From Closterium sp. Naga37s-1 (lineage: Eukaryota > Streptophyta > Zygnematophyceae > Desmidiales > Closteriaceae), in NCBI GenBank assembly GCA_947471745.1, contig CANJKZ010000774.1, positions 682,001-746,000 of the forward strand: DNA of 64,000 nt. Reading direction: 5' to 3'. Positions 35,637-46,022 of the stretch are shown in pieces. Within the stretch, counting starts at the first letter, position 1. Each line of letters opens with the position of its first letter. Both the position numbers and the translations under genes were made by a program. The notes beneath the pieces are model-generated. The model did no database searches. It saw only the letters and a program-made list of their open reading frames with translations, and was not told the DNA's origin.

Positions 35637-37377
35637 TGTTAAGATAAGCTTAGTAGTGCCTAGGGTTTGGGTGCTAGGCAACTATCGAGAGTAGAAAGGA
35701 AGGGGGTTTCACTACATAAAGTTGGAAACATATATGCACGGAAAAGAGAGGTGCACCACCAAACAAGTTTAGAACTACATTTAGTCTACACTACAGGCAA
35801 TTATAATATAATGCATGTAATTATATTCCGACACACCCCCTAACTACCTGCAGTGAAGAACCATATGCAGAACACCCCTTGAAGGGGTACACCAGGTGCA
35901 ACGAAAGAAGGAGAGGGCAAGTGAGGAGGAGGAGGGACCTTGAGCGGAGAGGAGGTGGTGGGCGGCGGCTGAAGCTGCTGGCACACGGGTAACTGGAGCA
36001 ACTGGCACACGGGCAACTGGAGCAACTGGCACACGGGCAACTGGAGTGACTGGCTCTGCGGCTAGACGAGCGGCTGGAGCAACTGGCTCACGGGCAACTG
36101 GAGCAACGGGCTCACGGGCGACTGGAGCAACGGGCTCACAGGCGACTGGAGCAACGGCCTCACGGGCGATTGGAGCAGCTAGCTTCATAGCAGCCACCCC
36201 CCTTCAACTTCCCCCCCCCCCCTCTCCCCAAACCTCCCCCCCACAGCAGCAGAAGTTGCAAAGAGAGACAGGGCAGTCAGGGCAGGCACAAGGCAGGGGC
36301 GGCTCAGGGCAGGGGTGGCTGGAAACGGAGAGGAGAGAGAGGGGGGGGATGAGGCGTGTGGTGCTGCAGATCCCCTCCTGCCACCGCCTTAACCTCCAAG
36401 CTCATCCCCCCCCCCCTCCCAACACAACAACAGGCGGCAGGGAGAGAGAGGAGGAGGTGGGCGGCTGGCGCTGCAGAACCCCTCCTGCCACCCCCTCACC
36501 CTCTACTATCCGCCACCCCCATCACCCTACCCCCCACAGGCGCTGATTCTGGCAGAGGCACAGGCAGGGCGAGGGCTCCACTCCCCTGCCACCTCCCCCC
36601 CACCCGCCACCTCCCTGCACTGCAGAAGCAGGCGTGGGCAGAAAACGGGACCGGGGGGAGGGAAAGGGCCGCGACGACCGCCACGAGCGTTGTCCCCCCG
36701 ACAAATCTTCCCCTCCCTCCCCCCCCTCCCCCCCTTTGGTGCACCAGCAGCAGTGAGAACGGGGGTTAATGGGGAGGGGCGGCGCAGCAGGCGGCTGCAG
36801 TTGCGCGTGTGTCTGCAGCTGCACGTGACGCTGCAGTCGTGTGTGCGGCTGCTGCTGCGCGTGCGGCTGCAGCTGTGCATTTCGCAGCAGTCGCGCGCGC
36901 GGCTGGTGACGTGCGTGCAGCTGCGCGCTCGCGGCTGCGTGCGTGCGGCTGTGTGCACTGCGTGCCGCTGGACGGGGACAGGACGGGCTGGGGCAGCGCG
37001 GGACGGACGGGCTGCGACGGGGGGCCGCGACCAACTCGCCGCCATGACCGTTGCGACGGTCGCGACCGTTGCGACCGTCGATAGTACGGCCGTGATGGGG
37101 GTGCGGAACATGCGCCGTGAGAGGAGGAACACGCGGTGGGCCCATGAGGGAATCGGTCTAGGAACGACCGGCTCTTAATACCATGTTAGAATAAGCTTAG
37201 TAGTGCCTAGGGTTTGGGTGCTAGGAAACTATCGAGAGTAGAAAGGAAGGGGGTTTCACTATAGAAAGTTGGAAACATATATGCAAGGAAAAGAGAGGTG
37301 CACCACCAAACAAGTTTAGAACTACATTAAGTTATAACAGAAAGTTATAATCTAATGCATGTAATTATATTCCGACA
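35637..37377 (-). mobile_element. Small non-autonomous LTR element E nested in the right LTR of D
   Basis: LTRs 35637-35833 (197 bp) and 37184-37377 (194 bp). The target duplication gaaca is perfect (35632-35636 and 37378-37382). The primer site on the minus strand is TGGTATTAAGAGCCG (37183-37169). Internal 1.35 kb has no pol or gag domains. Its LTR shares the block ttggtggtgcacctc and a following catatatgtt with the D LTR, and the internal part near the purine tract is homologous to D, so D and E are one family. Confidence 0.9.
35844..36197 (-). CDS. Ala/Pro/Val-rich reading frame in element E (117 aa), homologous to that of D
   Basis: Starts MAAMKLAAPIAREAVAPVA, continues in PVAREPVAP-type repeats and ends with SSSLALSFFRCTWCTPSRG. 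It shares both the repeat and the Cys-containing tail with 34596-34961. Function unknown. Confidence 0.4.
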   Translation of the reverse strand: MAAMKLAAPIAREAVAPVACEPVAPVAREPVAPVAREPVAPAARLAAEPVTPVARVPVAPVARVPVAPVTRVPAASAAAHHLLSAQGPSSSSLALSFFRCTWCTPSRGVLHMVLHCR

Positions 37378-37538
37378 GAACATATATGGGGAAGGAGGGG
37401 AGGTGCACCACCAAAACAAGAAGCATATACCGTATTACCCCGGATAGAAGCGCACCTGCGCTTATAATAATGCAGAGTTTTTTAGGGGGGTGCGCTTCTA
37501 ATTGAGTCATTTTTATAAGCGCATGCGCTTATATAATG

Positions 37539-37664
37539 TGTCAAACATTAATCACATAGCCTGTGTAGGCTGTAGTGGGGTAGACACTATGGGGTACAGT
37601 TTCCTAGGGTTTCACATTTGTACCCAACTCATTTCCTAGTCAATCATTTTCTCATTTCTTCACA
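37539..37664 (+). repeat. 5' LTR of A2
   Basis: 126 bp, TGTCAAACAT...TCTTCACA, followed by primer site TGGTATAGAGCGGG (37665-37678). Leader with cggccctgtcccggccctg repeats runs to 38596. Confidence 0.93.
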
Positions 37665-38596
37665 TGGTATAGAGCGGGATCCCTAGTGGGACCGTTCCTT
37701 CCTAAGGGCCCACCGTTAAAATTTTTTTCCTAACTGCCCGAAGCGCGCTTCGCGCTCTGCCCTGCCCTCGAATTCCGCGGCCCCTTAGCGGCCTGTCCTG
37801 CCCTACGCGGCCCCTTTACGGCCCATTAACGGCCCCCTTCGAGGCCCCGTTGCGACCCCGACCCGGCCCTGCCCCGTCGCCCGAAGCCGCCCCGTCGCGG
37901 CCCTATCGCGGCACGGCCCCGGCTCTGCCCCGTCGCCCGCTGCGACCCCGACCCGGCCCTGCCTCGTCGCCCGTCGCGACCTCGTCGCGGCCCCGCCCTG
38001 GCCCTGCCCCGTCGCTCGTCGCGGCCCTGTCGCGGCCCGACCCCGGCCCTGCCCCGCCCCTGCCCCGGCTCTGCCCCAGCCCCGTCGCGGCCCTGTCCCG
38101 GCCCTGTCCCGGACCTGTCGCGGCCCTGTCCCGGCCCTGTTGCGGCCCTGTCGTGGCCCTGTCCCGGACCTGTCGCGGCCCTGTCCCGGCCCTGCCCCGA
38201 CCCTGTCGCGGCCCTGTCCCGGACCTGTCGCGGCCCAGCCCCGGCTCTGTTGCGGCCCTGTCGCGGCTCTGCCCCGGCCCTGTCCCGGCCCTGCTCCGGC
38301 CCTACCTCGGCCCTGCCCCGGCCCTGCCCCGGCCCTGCCCCGACCCTGCCCTTACCCTGCCCCGGCTCTGCCCAGGCCCTACCCCAGACCTGTCGCAGCC
38401 CTGCTCCGGCCCTGCCCCGGACCTGTCGCTGCCCTGCCCCGGACCTGTTGCAGCCCTGCCCCGGCCCTGCCCCGGCCCCGCTCCTGGTAAGAGCACCGCC
38501 GAGCCGGCCCGCCCTACCGAGTCGCGCTGCCCTGCCTAGCCGCGCCGCGTAGTCGAGTCGCGCTGCTGCTGCTGCTAGCCTGCTGCTGCTACTGTC

Positions 38597-41500
38597 ATGG
38601 CTAGTCCCAGTGTTCTTACCTTTGATGCTGAGGGTCGAGCGGTTGACTTCGAGGTCTGGATAGATGATCTGCAGCTTTTCCTACAGTGCGATAGCAAGGA
38701 TGGTCTCTCACTGTTCCATCTCACGTCTGGCGCTTCTACTGCCCCTACTGCTGATGCTGACAGTACTGTTCGCTCACAGTGGACCATGCGCGATGCTGCT
38801 GCCCGCCTTGCTGTGCGTAGTCACCTACCGTCTACTGAGCGCGCGCACTTTAGTCAGTAGAAGAGTGCTAAGACTCTGTACGATGCTGTAGTTGCACGCT
38901 ACTCTTCCCCTGCCACTGCTGCTCTTAGCCGCCTCATGCTACCGTACCTGTTCCCTGACCTCGCCGCTTTTGCCACAGTCACTGACCTCATTACGCACCT
39001 CCGCACTAGTGACACCCGGTACCGCGCTGCGCTTCCTGCTGAGTTCTGCGCCAAGAACCCCCCCCCCATGTACATCACCCTCTACTACCTAGTCACCCGG
39101 CTCCCTGACTCCCTTCGCTCGGTCAGGGACCACTTCCTCTCTCTTTGCCCTACCACACTCACCGTTGACCTCCTCGAGGAGCGCCTCCTTGCAGCAGAGA
39201 CTAGTATTACCGCTGTAGGAGCCTCTCGTGGTGACCCCGGTACCCCTTTCTTTGAGGGGTGCTCCCCTGTTCCTCTCTTGCCCTCCGTTGCCTCTGCTGC
39301 TGCTGTCGACCTTGTTGGCACCGAGTCGGTCAGCGCTGCGTCTGCTCCTAGCGAGAGGCACCGCAACGGCAAGGGCAAGCATGGCAAGGGCGCTGGAGGA
39401 GGTGGCGGGGGAGGAGGTAGTGGCGGTGGAGGCGGAGGAGGGGGTGGGGGTGGGGGTGGTGGCAGAGGTGGGGGCTTCGGTGGCAGCGGTGGAGGTGGAG
39501 GCGGCGGTGGCGGTGGCGGGTGGGGTGGAGGCGGCGGAGGCGGCAGCGGCGGCGGTGGAGCTGGTCGAGGCGGTACTGTGCAGCGGGGACCCCAGCAGCA
39601 GCAGCGCTCTCGTGAGACCCCCTCGCCCTAGCAGCTTCGTGAGTGGTACGCAGGGCGCCAGGGGTCTGGGGGTGCTGGTCCCTGTGCCTACGTCCTGCGC
39701 ACCGGCGACCGCACTGGAGAGCAGTGTGGCGGCCTGCACGCCACCCAGCGCTGCTTCGGCCGCCTGACAGACGCCTGGCGTACCCAGTTCCCTGACGCCA
39801 CTGAGATCCCTCGTTGGGGTGATCTGCTCAGGTCGGGTGTAGCTATCTTTGATCTTGACTTTGATGCTATTCTTGCTGCCATGTATGCTGTGTCTATTAG
39901 TGCTGAGGGTGACTGTTACGTGTGTGTTCCCCCTGACCCGGACATTGAGCCTGCTGCTCTAGGTGCTCGTGAGTCTGCTACTCAAGGTGCTGGTGAGTCT
40001 GCTCTCTCAGGTACCGCGTCGGCTCAGGTTTTGCACACCTTCACCCTCGACTCGGGTGCTTCCCGCTCTTTCTTTCGAGACCGCACCACCCTTACGCCGC
40101 TCAGTCGGCCGGTTGCGGTCTCCCTGGCAGACCCCTCTGGGGGTCCTGTCCTTGCCCACTACTCCACTGTCCTCCCGTGTCCGGCGGCCCCGTCAGGCTC
40201 CCTGTCCGGTCTCTACCTCCCCTCGTTCTCTACGAACTTGGTGAGTGGTGCTGACCTTCAGGATGGCGGGGTTGACCAGTTCACTCCTGCGAGTCAGTGA
40301 GTGACCCACTGCACGTGTGCTCAGACGGGCCGTCACTTGGCCACGTTTACCCGTCGACCGGGGTCGAGCCTATACACACTGACCACAGAGTCTCCACCGG
40401 TTGCTGCGTCTGGTCAGGTAGCTGCATCGAGTCAGGTGTTTGCTGCAGCGTCTCGGTCAGGTCCTGAGTCTGCCCCTTGCTCGTGTCGTCTCTTGTCCCA
40501 CCAGACCCTCCTCTGGCACCACCGCCTTGGTCACCCCTCCTTGCCTCGTCTCCGAGGCATGGCCTCCCGTGTCCTTGTCTTTAGTCTCCCCCGGTACCTC
40601 CCTCCCCTTCCCCCAGGGCCAGCCCCTACCTGCGTTCCCTGCGTCGAGGGGCGGCAGCGCGCCGCTCCTCACTCCTCCGAGTTTCCTCCGACAGAGGCTC
40701 CGCTGCAGACTCTCCACATGGACGTGTGGGGCCCAGCCCGCGTCCGTGGACAGGGTCACGAGCGTTACTTCCTACTGGTGGTTGACGACTACTCGCGTTA
40801 CACCACAGTCTTCCCCTTGCGCCGCAAGGATGAGGTCACTGAGGTGTTGATCGACTGGATCCGCGTTACTCGTCTCCAGCTCAGAGAGTGTTTCGGCTCG
40901 GACTTTCCTGTTCTGCGTCTGCACTCCGACAGAGGTGGAGAGTTTTCCTCCGACCTTCTGCGAGCCTTCTGTCGTGCGGAGGGCATCCGCCAGACGTTCA
41001 CGCTTCCGGCCTCTCCACAGCAAAATGGGATTGCTGAGCGCCGCATTGGCATGGTCATGGACGTCGCTCGTACGTCCATGATCTATGCGGCTGCTCCCCA
41101 TTTTCTGTGGTCGTTCGCGGTTCAGTACGCGGCGCATCAGATCAACCTTCAGCCCCAAGTCTCCATGCCGGAGACCTCCCCTACTCTGCGGTGGACGGGG
41201 AAGGTTGGCGATGCGTCTGCGTTCCGTGTCTGGGGATCTCGAGCTTTCGTCCGTGACTTGTCTGCGGACAAGCTGTCCTCCCGTGCTGTTCCTTGCGTCT
41301 TCCTCGGCTTCCCCCCTGACGCGCCTGGTTTGCAGTTTTACCACCCCACCTTGCGTTGTGTTCTGTCCTCCCAGGACGTCACGTTTGACGAGTCGGTTCC
41401 GTACTACCGTCTCTTCCCCTACCGCGCTGCCCCCTTCCCCCCCCCCGCCGCTCTTCCTCACGCCCGATCCCCCCCCGGTAGAACCCCTCCCCCCTCAGGG

Positions 41501-44474
41501 TCCTGCCCCCTCAGGTGTGTCCCAGGTAGATGCAGTCGCGCCTGTCGAGGTAGCTGTTGACTCTGGTGCTTCTGGGGGTGCTGAGCCTGAGCGTGCGGAG
41601 CCTGGGGGTGCTGAGCCTGGGGGTGCTGAGCCTGAGCGTGCGGAGCCTGGGGGTGCTGGGTCTGGGGGTGCTGAGCCTGAGCGTGCGGAGCCTGGGGGTG
41701 CTGGGTTTGGGGGTGCTGAGCCTGAGCGTGCGGAGCCTGGGGGTGCTAAGCCTGGAGGTGCTGAGAGTGGGGGTGCGGAGCCTGCCGGTGCTGGACCTGG
41801 CGGTACTTCGGGTGCTTTGTCCCGGCGGGAGCTACCCTCTCCACAGGAGCTGCGCGAGTGGTTTGCTCGGCGCTGGAGCCGTGCTGCTGGAGCTGGAGGT
41901 GCTGCAGGTGCTGCAGGTGCTGGAGGTTCTACTGCTGCTGGGGGTGCTGGAGCCACGGGTCCCGGAGGTGCTCGTACTGGAGGTACTGGAGCTGCTGGGC
42001 CTGGTGGTACTACTCGAGCTGGGGCTCCTGGAGGAGCTGGAGCTGGTCGTGCTGCTGGAGTTGGTGCTACTGGAGCCGGTGCTCCTGTGGGTGCTGGAGT
42101 TGGCACTACTGGAGCTGCTGGTGGTGCTGCTGCTGCTGGTGGTGCTGCTGGAGTTGGTGCTGACGCTGCAGGTGCTGGTGCTGTCCCTGCTGGTTCTGGA
42201 GGCGCTACACGGCGGCGGCCGTACTTCGTTCCACTCCTTGAGCAGGTTCTTGGTCTTCCGCCTTCTTCTAGTCCTGCTCCTTCCTTAGAGTGTCCACTGC
42301 CTGTCCAGTCTGAGTCACAGTTACAGCTGGCCTCCCCACTGCCTGCTCCTTCTCCCTACACTGGTCCTACTGGAGGTCTTACTGAGCGCCGTGAGCCTGA
42401 GTCGCGTCTTGCGTCCCCTGTTCGTGCTGCTCGCACTAGTCGTCGTGCTCTGCGTCAGCGTCCTCCTGCGGTCCCTGGCACGCATCAGATGACACTGCGT
42501 CCTTCCACTGCGCCGCAGCGTGTCCCTTTGCCATCTCCTCCAGAGTCCTCTCTTCCTGCTCTTGCTGACCCAGAGTCTGACTCCCTTCGTACTGCCAGTC
42601 CTACTGTCACGCGCTTCCTAGCCACTGTTGTCACTGACCCTTCCTTTGAGTCCACTGCTGCGTCTGCCTTAGTTGCTGAGCTTGTCGACTTCGCTGCTCA
42701 CTGTCGTCTAGACTACACCGCTAGCCTTGTTGCTGAGTCTGAGTCTCTCTGTCCTCCGTCCGTCGGGGGTGAGTGTGCTCTTAGCACGGACGTCCTTGAG
42801 GACAGGCAGGAGGAGTTCCAGTGTTTTGCTGCTGCTTTACCTCATCTCGTGTCCATGCTGCTTGCCCCTGAGGGAGACCCGGATGCACCAGACATCCCGA
42901 CCCCACGCTCTTACGCAGAGGCAATAGAGGGTCCCTACTCCTCTCAGTGGCAGGCAGCCATGGACGCAGAGATGGCTTCCTGGAAGTCCACAGGCACCTA
43001 CGTCGACGAGGTTCCCCCACCTGGGGCGAACATCGTCAGTGGCATGTGGATTTTCAGGGTAAAGCGGCCGCCGGGTTCTCCGCCTGTCTTCAAGGCGCGT
43101 TACGTGGCTCGAGGCTTCAGTCAGCGGCAGGGAGTTGACTACTTTCAGACCTTCTCCCCGACCCCGAAGATGACCACTCTTCGGGTTCTCCTGCACGTCG
43201 CTGCTCAGCATGACTACGAGCTTCACTCTCTTGACTTCAGCACTGCTTTCCTACAGGGCAGCCTGCACGAGGAGATCTGGCTGCGCCGCCCACCTGGCTT
43301 CACTGGGTCGTTTCCTGCTGGTACCCAGTGGAGGCTCCGGCGGCCAGTCTACGGTCTCCGCCAGGCGCCCCGTGAGTGACACGACACACTGAGGACTACT
43401 CTTTCGGCTCTTGGGTTTGCTCCTTCTACCGCTGACCCGTCGCTGTTTCTTCGCACCGACACTTTGCTGCCGCCGTTCTACATCCTCGTGTACGTCGACG
43501 ACTTGGTGTTTGCTACGGCTGACACTGCTGGACACGCCCACGTGAAGTCCGAGCTGCAGAAGAGACACACGTGCACAGACCTGGGTGAACTGCGCAGCTA
43601 TCTTGGCTTGCAGATCACCCGGGACAGAGCACGGCGCACCATTACCCTGACTCAGTCACACATGGTGCAGCAGGTCCTTCAGCGCTTCGACTTCACGTAC
43701 TCCTCGCCTCAGGCCACTCCTCTGTCTGCTCGCCACTCGCTCTCAGCTCTGCCTTCGGATGAGTCCGTAGAGCCGAGTGTCCTGTACCCAGAGCTTGTTG
43801 GTTGCCTCATGTACCTGATGACCTGCACTCGACCTGACCTGGCATACCCTCTTAGCATCTTGGCACGCTATGTTTCTCCTGGCAGACACCGACCAGAGCA
43901 CATGGCGGCCGCAAAGAGGGTGTTGCGCTACTTGTGCAGTACGTCGGGCATGGGGCTCGTGCTTGGAGGGCGGAGTCCAGTGGTCCTCACTGGTCACGCA
44001 GACGCGTCTTGGGTTGACGACCTGGCTACTCAGCGGTCGTCACAGGGTTACACCTTCAGCCTTGGTTCCGGTTCTGTTTCGTGGCGGTCTACCCGCTCGT
44101 CTTCTGTTCTCAGCTCCAGCTGTGAGGCTGAGATCTACGCAGGGGCCATGGCTGCACAGGAGTTACGCTGGCTCACCTACCTGCTGACTGACTTGAGAGA
44201 GCCGCCTCGTTCTCCTCCTGTTCTGTACGTAGACAACAAGGCCATGCTGGCTTTGTGTCGGGAGCACAGACTGGAGCACAGAACGAAGCACATTGCTCTT
44301 CGCTACTTCCTTGCTCGTGAGCTGCAGCTGCGTGGTCAGCTACGCCTTGCTTACGTGGCCTCTCAGGCCAACACTGCTGATATCTTCACCAAGGCACTTC
44401 AGCCTTGTGATCATCAGCGCTTCTGTACTATGCTAGGTCTTGTGCCTACTTGGCCCCACTTGCTTACCTCTTGA
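38597..44474 (+). pseudogene. Gag-pol polyprotein of A2 with four stops and one frameshift
   Basis: Starts MASPSVLTFDAEGRAVDFE. Stops are TAG at 38858-38860 (Tyr position) and 39629-39631 (Gln position), then TGA at 40298-40300 and 43377-43379 (Trp position in REW). A frame change occurs at the C run near 41440-41455: Gag to integrase read in one frame, the linker, reverse transcriptase and RNase H in another. The Cys/His motif is CAYVLRTGDRTGEQC then GGLHATQRC. Protease DSGAS near 40049. Integrase has HHRLGH, CVPC, HMDVWGP, HSDRGGEF and NGIAERR, so the catalytic residues are present. Reverse transcriptase has LDFSTAFLQG and YVDD. RNase H ends LLTS and TGA. Much closer to functional than A1 in integrase, but not open. 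Confidence 0.93.
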
Positions 44475-44680
44475 CTTTACTTGTACTGTGATCTATATAT
44501 ATCCCTGCACATGCTTGTTTACCTTTTATATATAATCCTGCATGTGAACTGGCCTTGTGGCCTTTGAACCTGTGCTCGGAATATGTGGTGACGTTGTGAT
44601 CCACCCTGAGCTTGTTTTGCTCTGCTTTGCTTGACTGGTCTTGTGACCCCTTGTTCTCCCCCACTTTGCCTATGGGGGTG

Positions 44681-44806
44681 TGTCAAACATTAATCACATA
44701 GCCTGTGTAGGCTGTAGTGGGGTAGACACTATGGGGTACAGTTTCTTAGGGTTTCACATTTGTACCCAACTCATTTCCTAGTCAATCATTTTCTCATTTC
44801 TTCACA
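44681..44806 (+). repeat. 3' LTR of A2
   Basis: 126 bp, one difference from the 5' LTR. Followed by the target duplication taatg and the rest of T. Confidence 0.93.
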
Positions 44807-45389
44807 TAATGACATATACGAATTTATAAATTTAAGACACCAAATTGTATGTTTCACTCTTGCCATTTCAACCGAGTCGAGAATTTTCGCGTCACAATGC
44901 AGAATCTCCTGCAAGCGATTCTCTTCCAGCACACAGGGGCCAAGATGCAACAATTTACAGTCATGCCAGCACATTCTGACTGGACGCGCAGCCATTCAGG
45001 TCTTCGAGAGTCAAACTCAGCGAAAATGAGATTGTACTCGCTTCAAAATTGAAACTCGCTACCGTTTCGAACAGAAATTTTAATTTAAAATTGTACATGC
45101 GCTTATAATAAGCAACGTTTTCACAGGGGGGGCGCTTATAATTGAGGGTCGGCCATAAGCGCATTGCTCCAGATGGAAGCGCATGCGCTTATAATAGGCC
45201 TGCGCTTCTATCCGGGGTGATACGGTAGCTACACTAGGATCTACTGTAGGCAGGTATATTAATGTATACAAATACATTTCAACAGTGACTTCGTGATCCA
45301 CCCTGAGCTTGCTTTGCTTTTTTTTGACTGGTCTTGTGACCACTAGTTCTCCCCCACTTATATTGTTTTAGGGTGTGTCAATAAGGGTG

Positions 45390-45516
45390 TGTCAAAATGT
45401 TTTAGTGCTTATATTGTGAAGGCTGTAGTGGGGTAGCTCACAAGGGGTACAATCCAATTAAGGTTAGTACTTGTACCAACTTTATGCTCAATGCATTCTT
45501 TCTCAGTATTCTGACA
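45390..45516 (+). repeat. 3' LTR of B2
   Basis: 127 bp, TGTCAAAATG...TTCTGACA. A short broken copy of the purine tract and LTR start (gggtgtgtcaataagggtg) lies just before it. The flank to the right (cattagtttt) matches neither B1 nor X. Confidence 0.8.
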
Positions 45517-46022
45517 CATTAGTTTTTAGGGCAAATCAGAGAACTTTCTCTGACTTGTGGGGGCCTGTCTTCTGCACTCTTGCTATTCATGAGCATGCTT
45601 TTAAACAAATCATTGCATGTTACTATGGAGTAACATCTCTCACTTCAGTTGCACAGCCAAGCAATATGATACAATCAAGCCAGGAAATATCTGGCTCAGA
45701 CACACCAGAATGAAAGAATAGAAGAACCATCGAGTTAGCCCGTAGTCGTTGTCAATACCACTATGTCACTAAACTGATTTTCTTCAGTGAGCTGATTGGC
45801 ATGATCTGAACCAAGGTACCCCTGCGAGCTGCTGCATCCAGCGTGACCCACCCACCCAACCACTGCGTCACCACGTGATGTGACGTGACCTCTCCCTCGG
45901 TGCCTCTGCCATCATCACCACAGATCCCCCACTGTCACCTCAACCGAAGCTTTTATTTCTCAACAATTCACGCCCCTTGCTCTCCACATGACGCATCCTC
46001 TTTGCTCCCCTCCTGACCGCTC
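45517..46022. other. Low-copy DNA between the nest and the beta-helix gene
   Basis: About 500 bp without supported gene or repeat. It is the 3' flank of the minus-strand gene and probably holds its 3' UTR. I saw no clear polyadenylation signal. Confidence 0.5.

Larger units (their letters stand above)
37539..44806 (+). mobile_element. Ty1/copia LTR retrotransposon A2, complete, inserted in T
   Basis: LTRs 37539-37664 and 44681-44806, both 126 bp, with one difference (c/t in the tttcctaggg block). The target duplication taatg is perfect (37534-37538 and 44807-44811). Same subfamily and layout as A1: primer site, GC-rich leader, gag-pol, purine tract tgggggtg. It is the innermost element of the deepest nest and therefore the last arrival there. 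Confidence 0.96.
37430..45225. mobile_element. Inverted-repeat DNA element T (Tc1/mariner-type MITE), split by A2
   Basis: Own sequence is 37430-37538 plus 44812-45225, about 523 bp. The ends form an inverted repeat of about 25 bp beginning CCGTAT and continuing ACCCCGGATAGAAGCGCA, one mismatch apart. Both ends are flanked by TA. Removing the element and one TA gives gcatatagctac, matching gcatattgctac of the uninterrupted D LTR except for one base, which supports a TA target duplication. The subterminal parts carry several GCGCTTATAATA motifs in both orientations. No transposase frame is present, so it is non-autonomous. Confidence 0.8.
34403..45284 (-). mobile_element. Small non-autonomous LTR element D, host of E and T
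   Basis: Left LTR 34403-34621 (219 bp). Right LTR is in three pieces: 35522-35636, 37378-37427 and 45228-45284, interrupted by E and then T. The target duplication gtgac is perfect (34398-34402 and 45285-45289). The primer site on the minus strand is TGCTATCAGAGCC (35521-35509), and the purine tract is the reverse of cacccccta next to the left LTR. The internal part is only about 900 bp and has no retroviral-type domains, so D must use proteins from another element. Confidence 0.9.
22812..45516 (+). mobile_element. Ty1/copia retrotransposon B2, host of B3 and D
   Basis: 5' LTR 22812-22942 (131 bp) and 3' LTR 45390-45516 (127 bp). Its own sequence is 22812-23859, 28432-34402 and 45285-45516. 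The remainder is B3 and the D/E/T/A2 stack. Left flank is agtac (22807-22811) but the right flank is catta, so no matching duplication is seen. The missing rest of B1's 3' LTR is also not found on the right. The right side of this nest has probably been rearranged or deleted. Confidence 0.82.
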
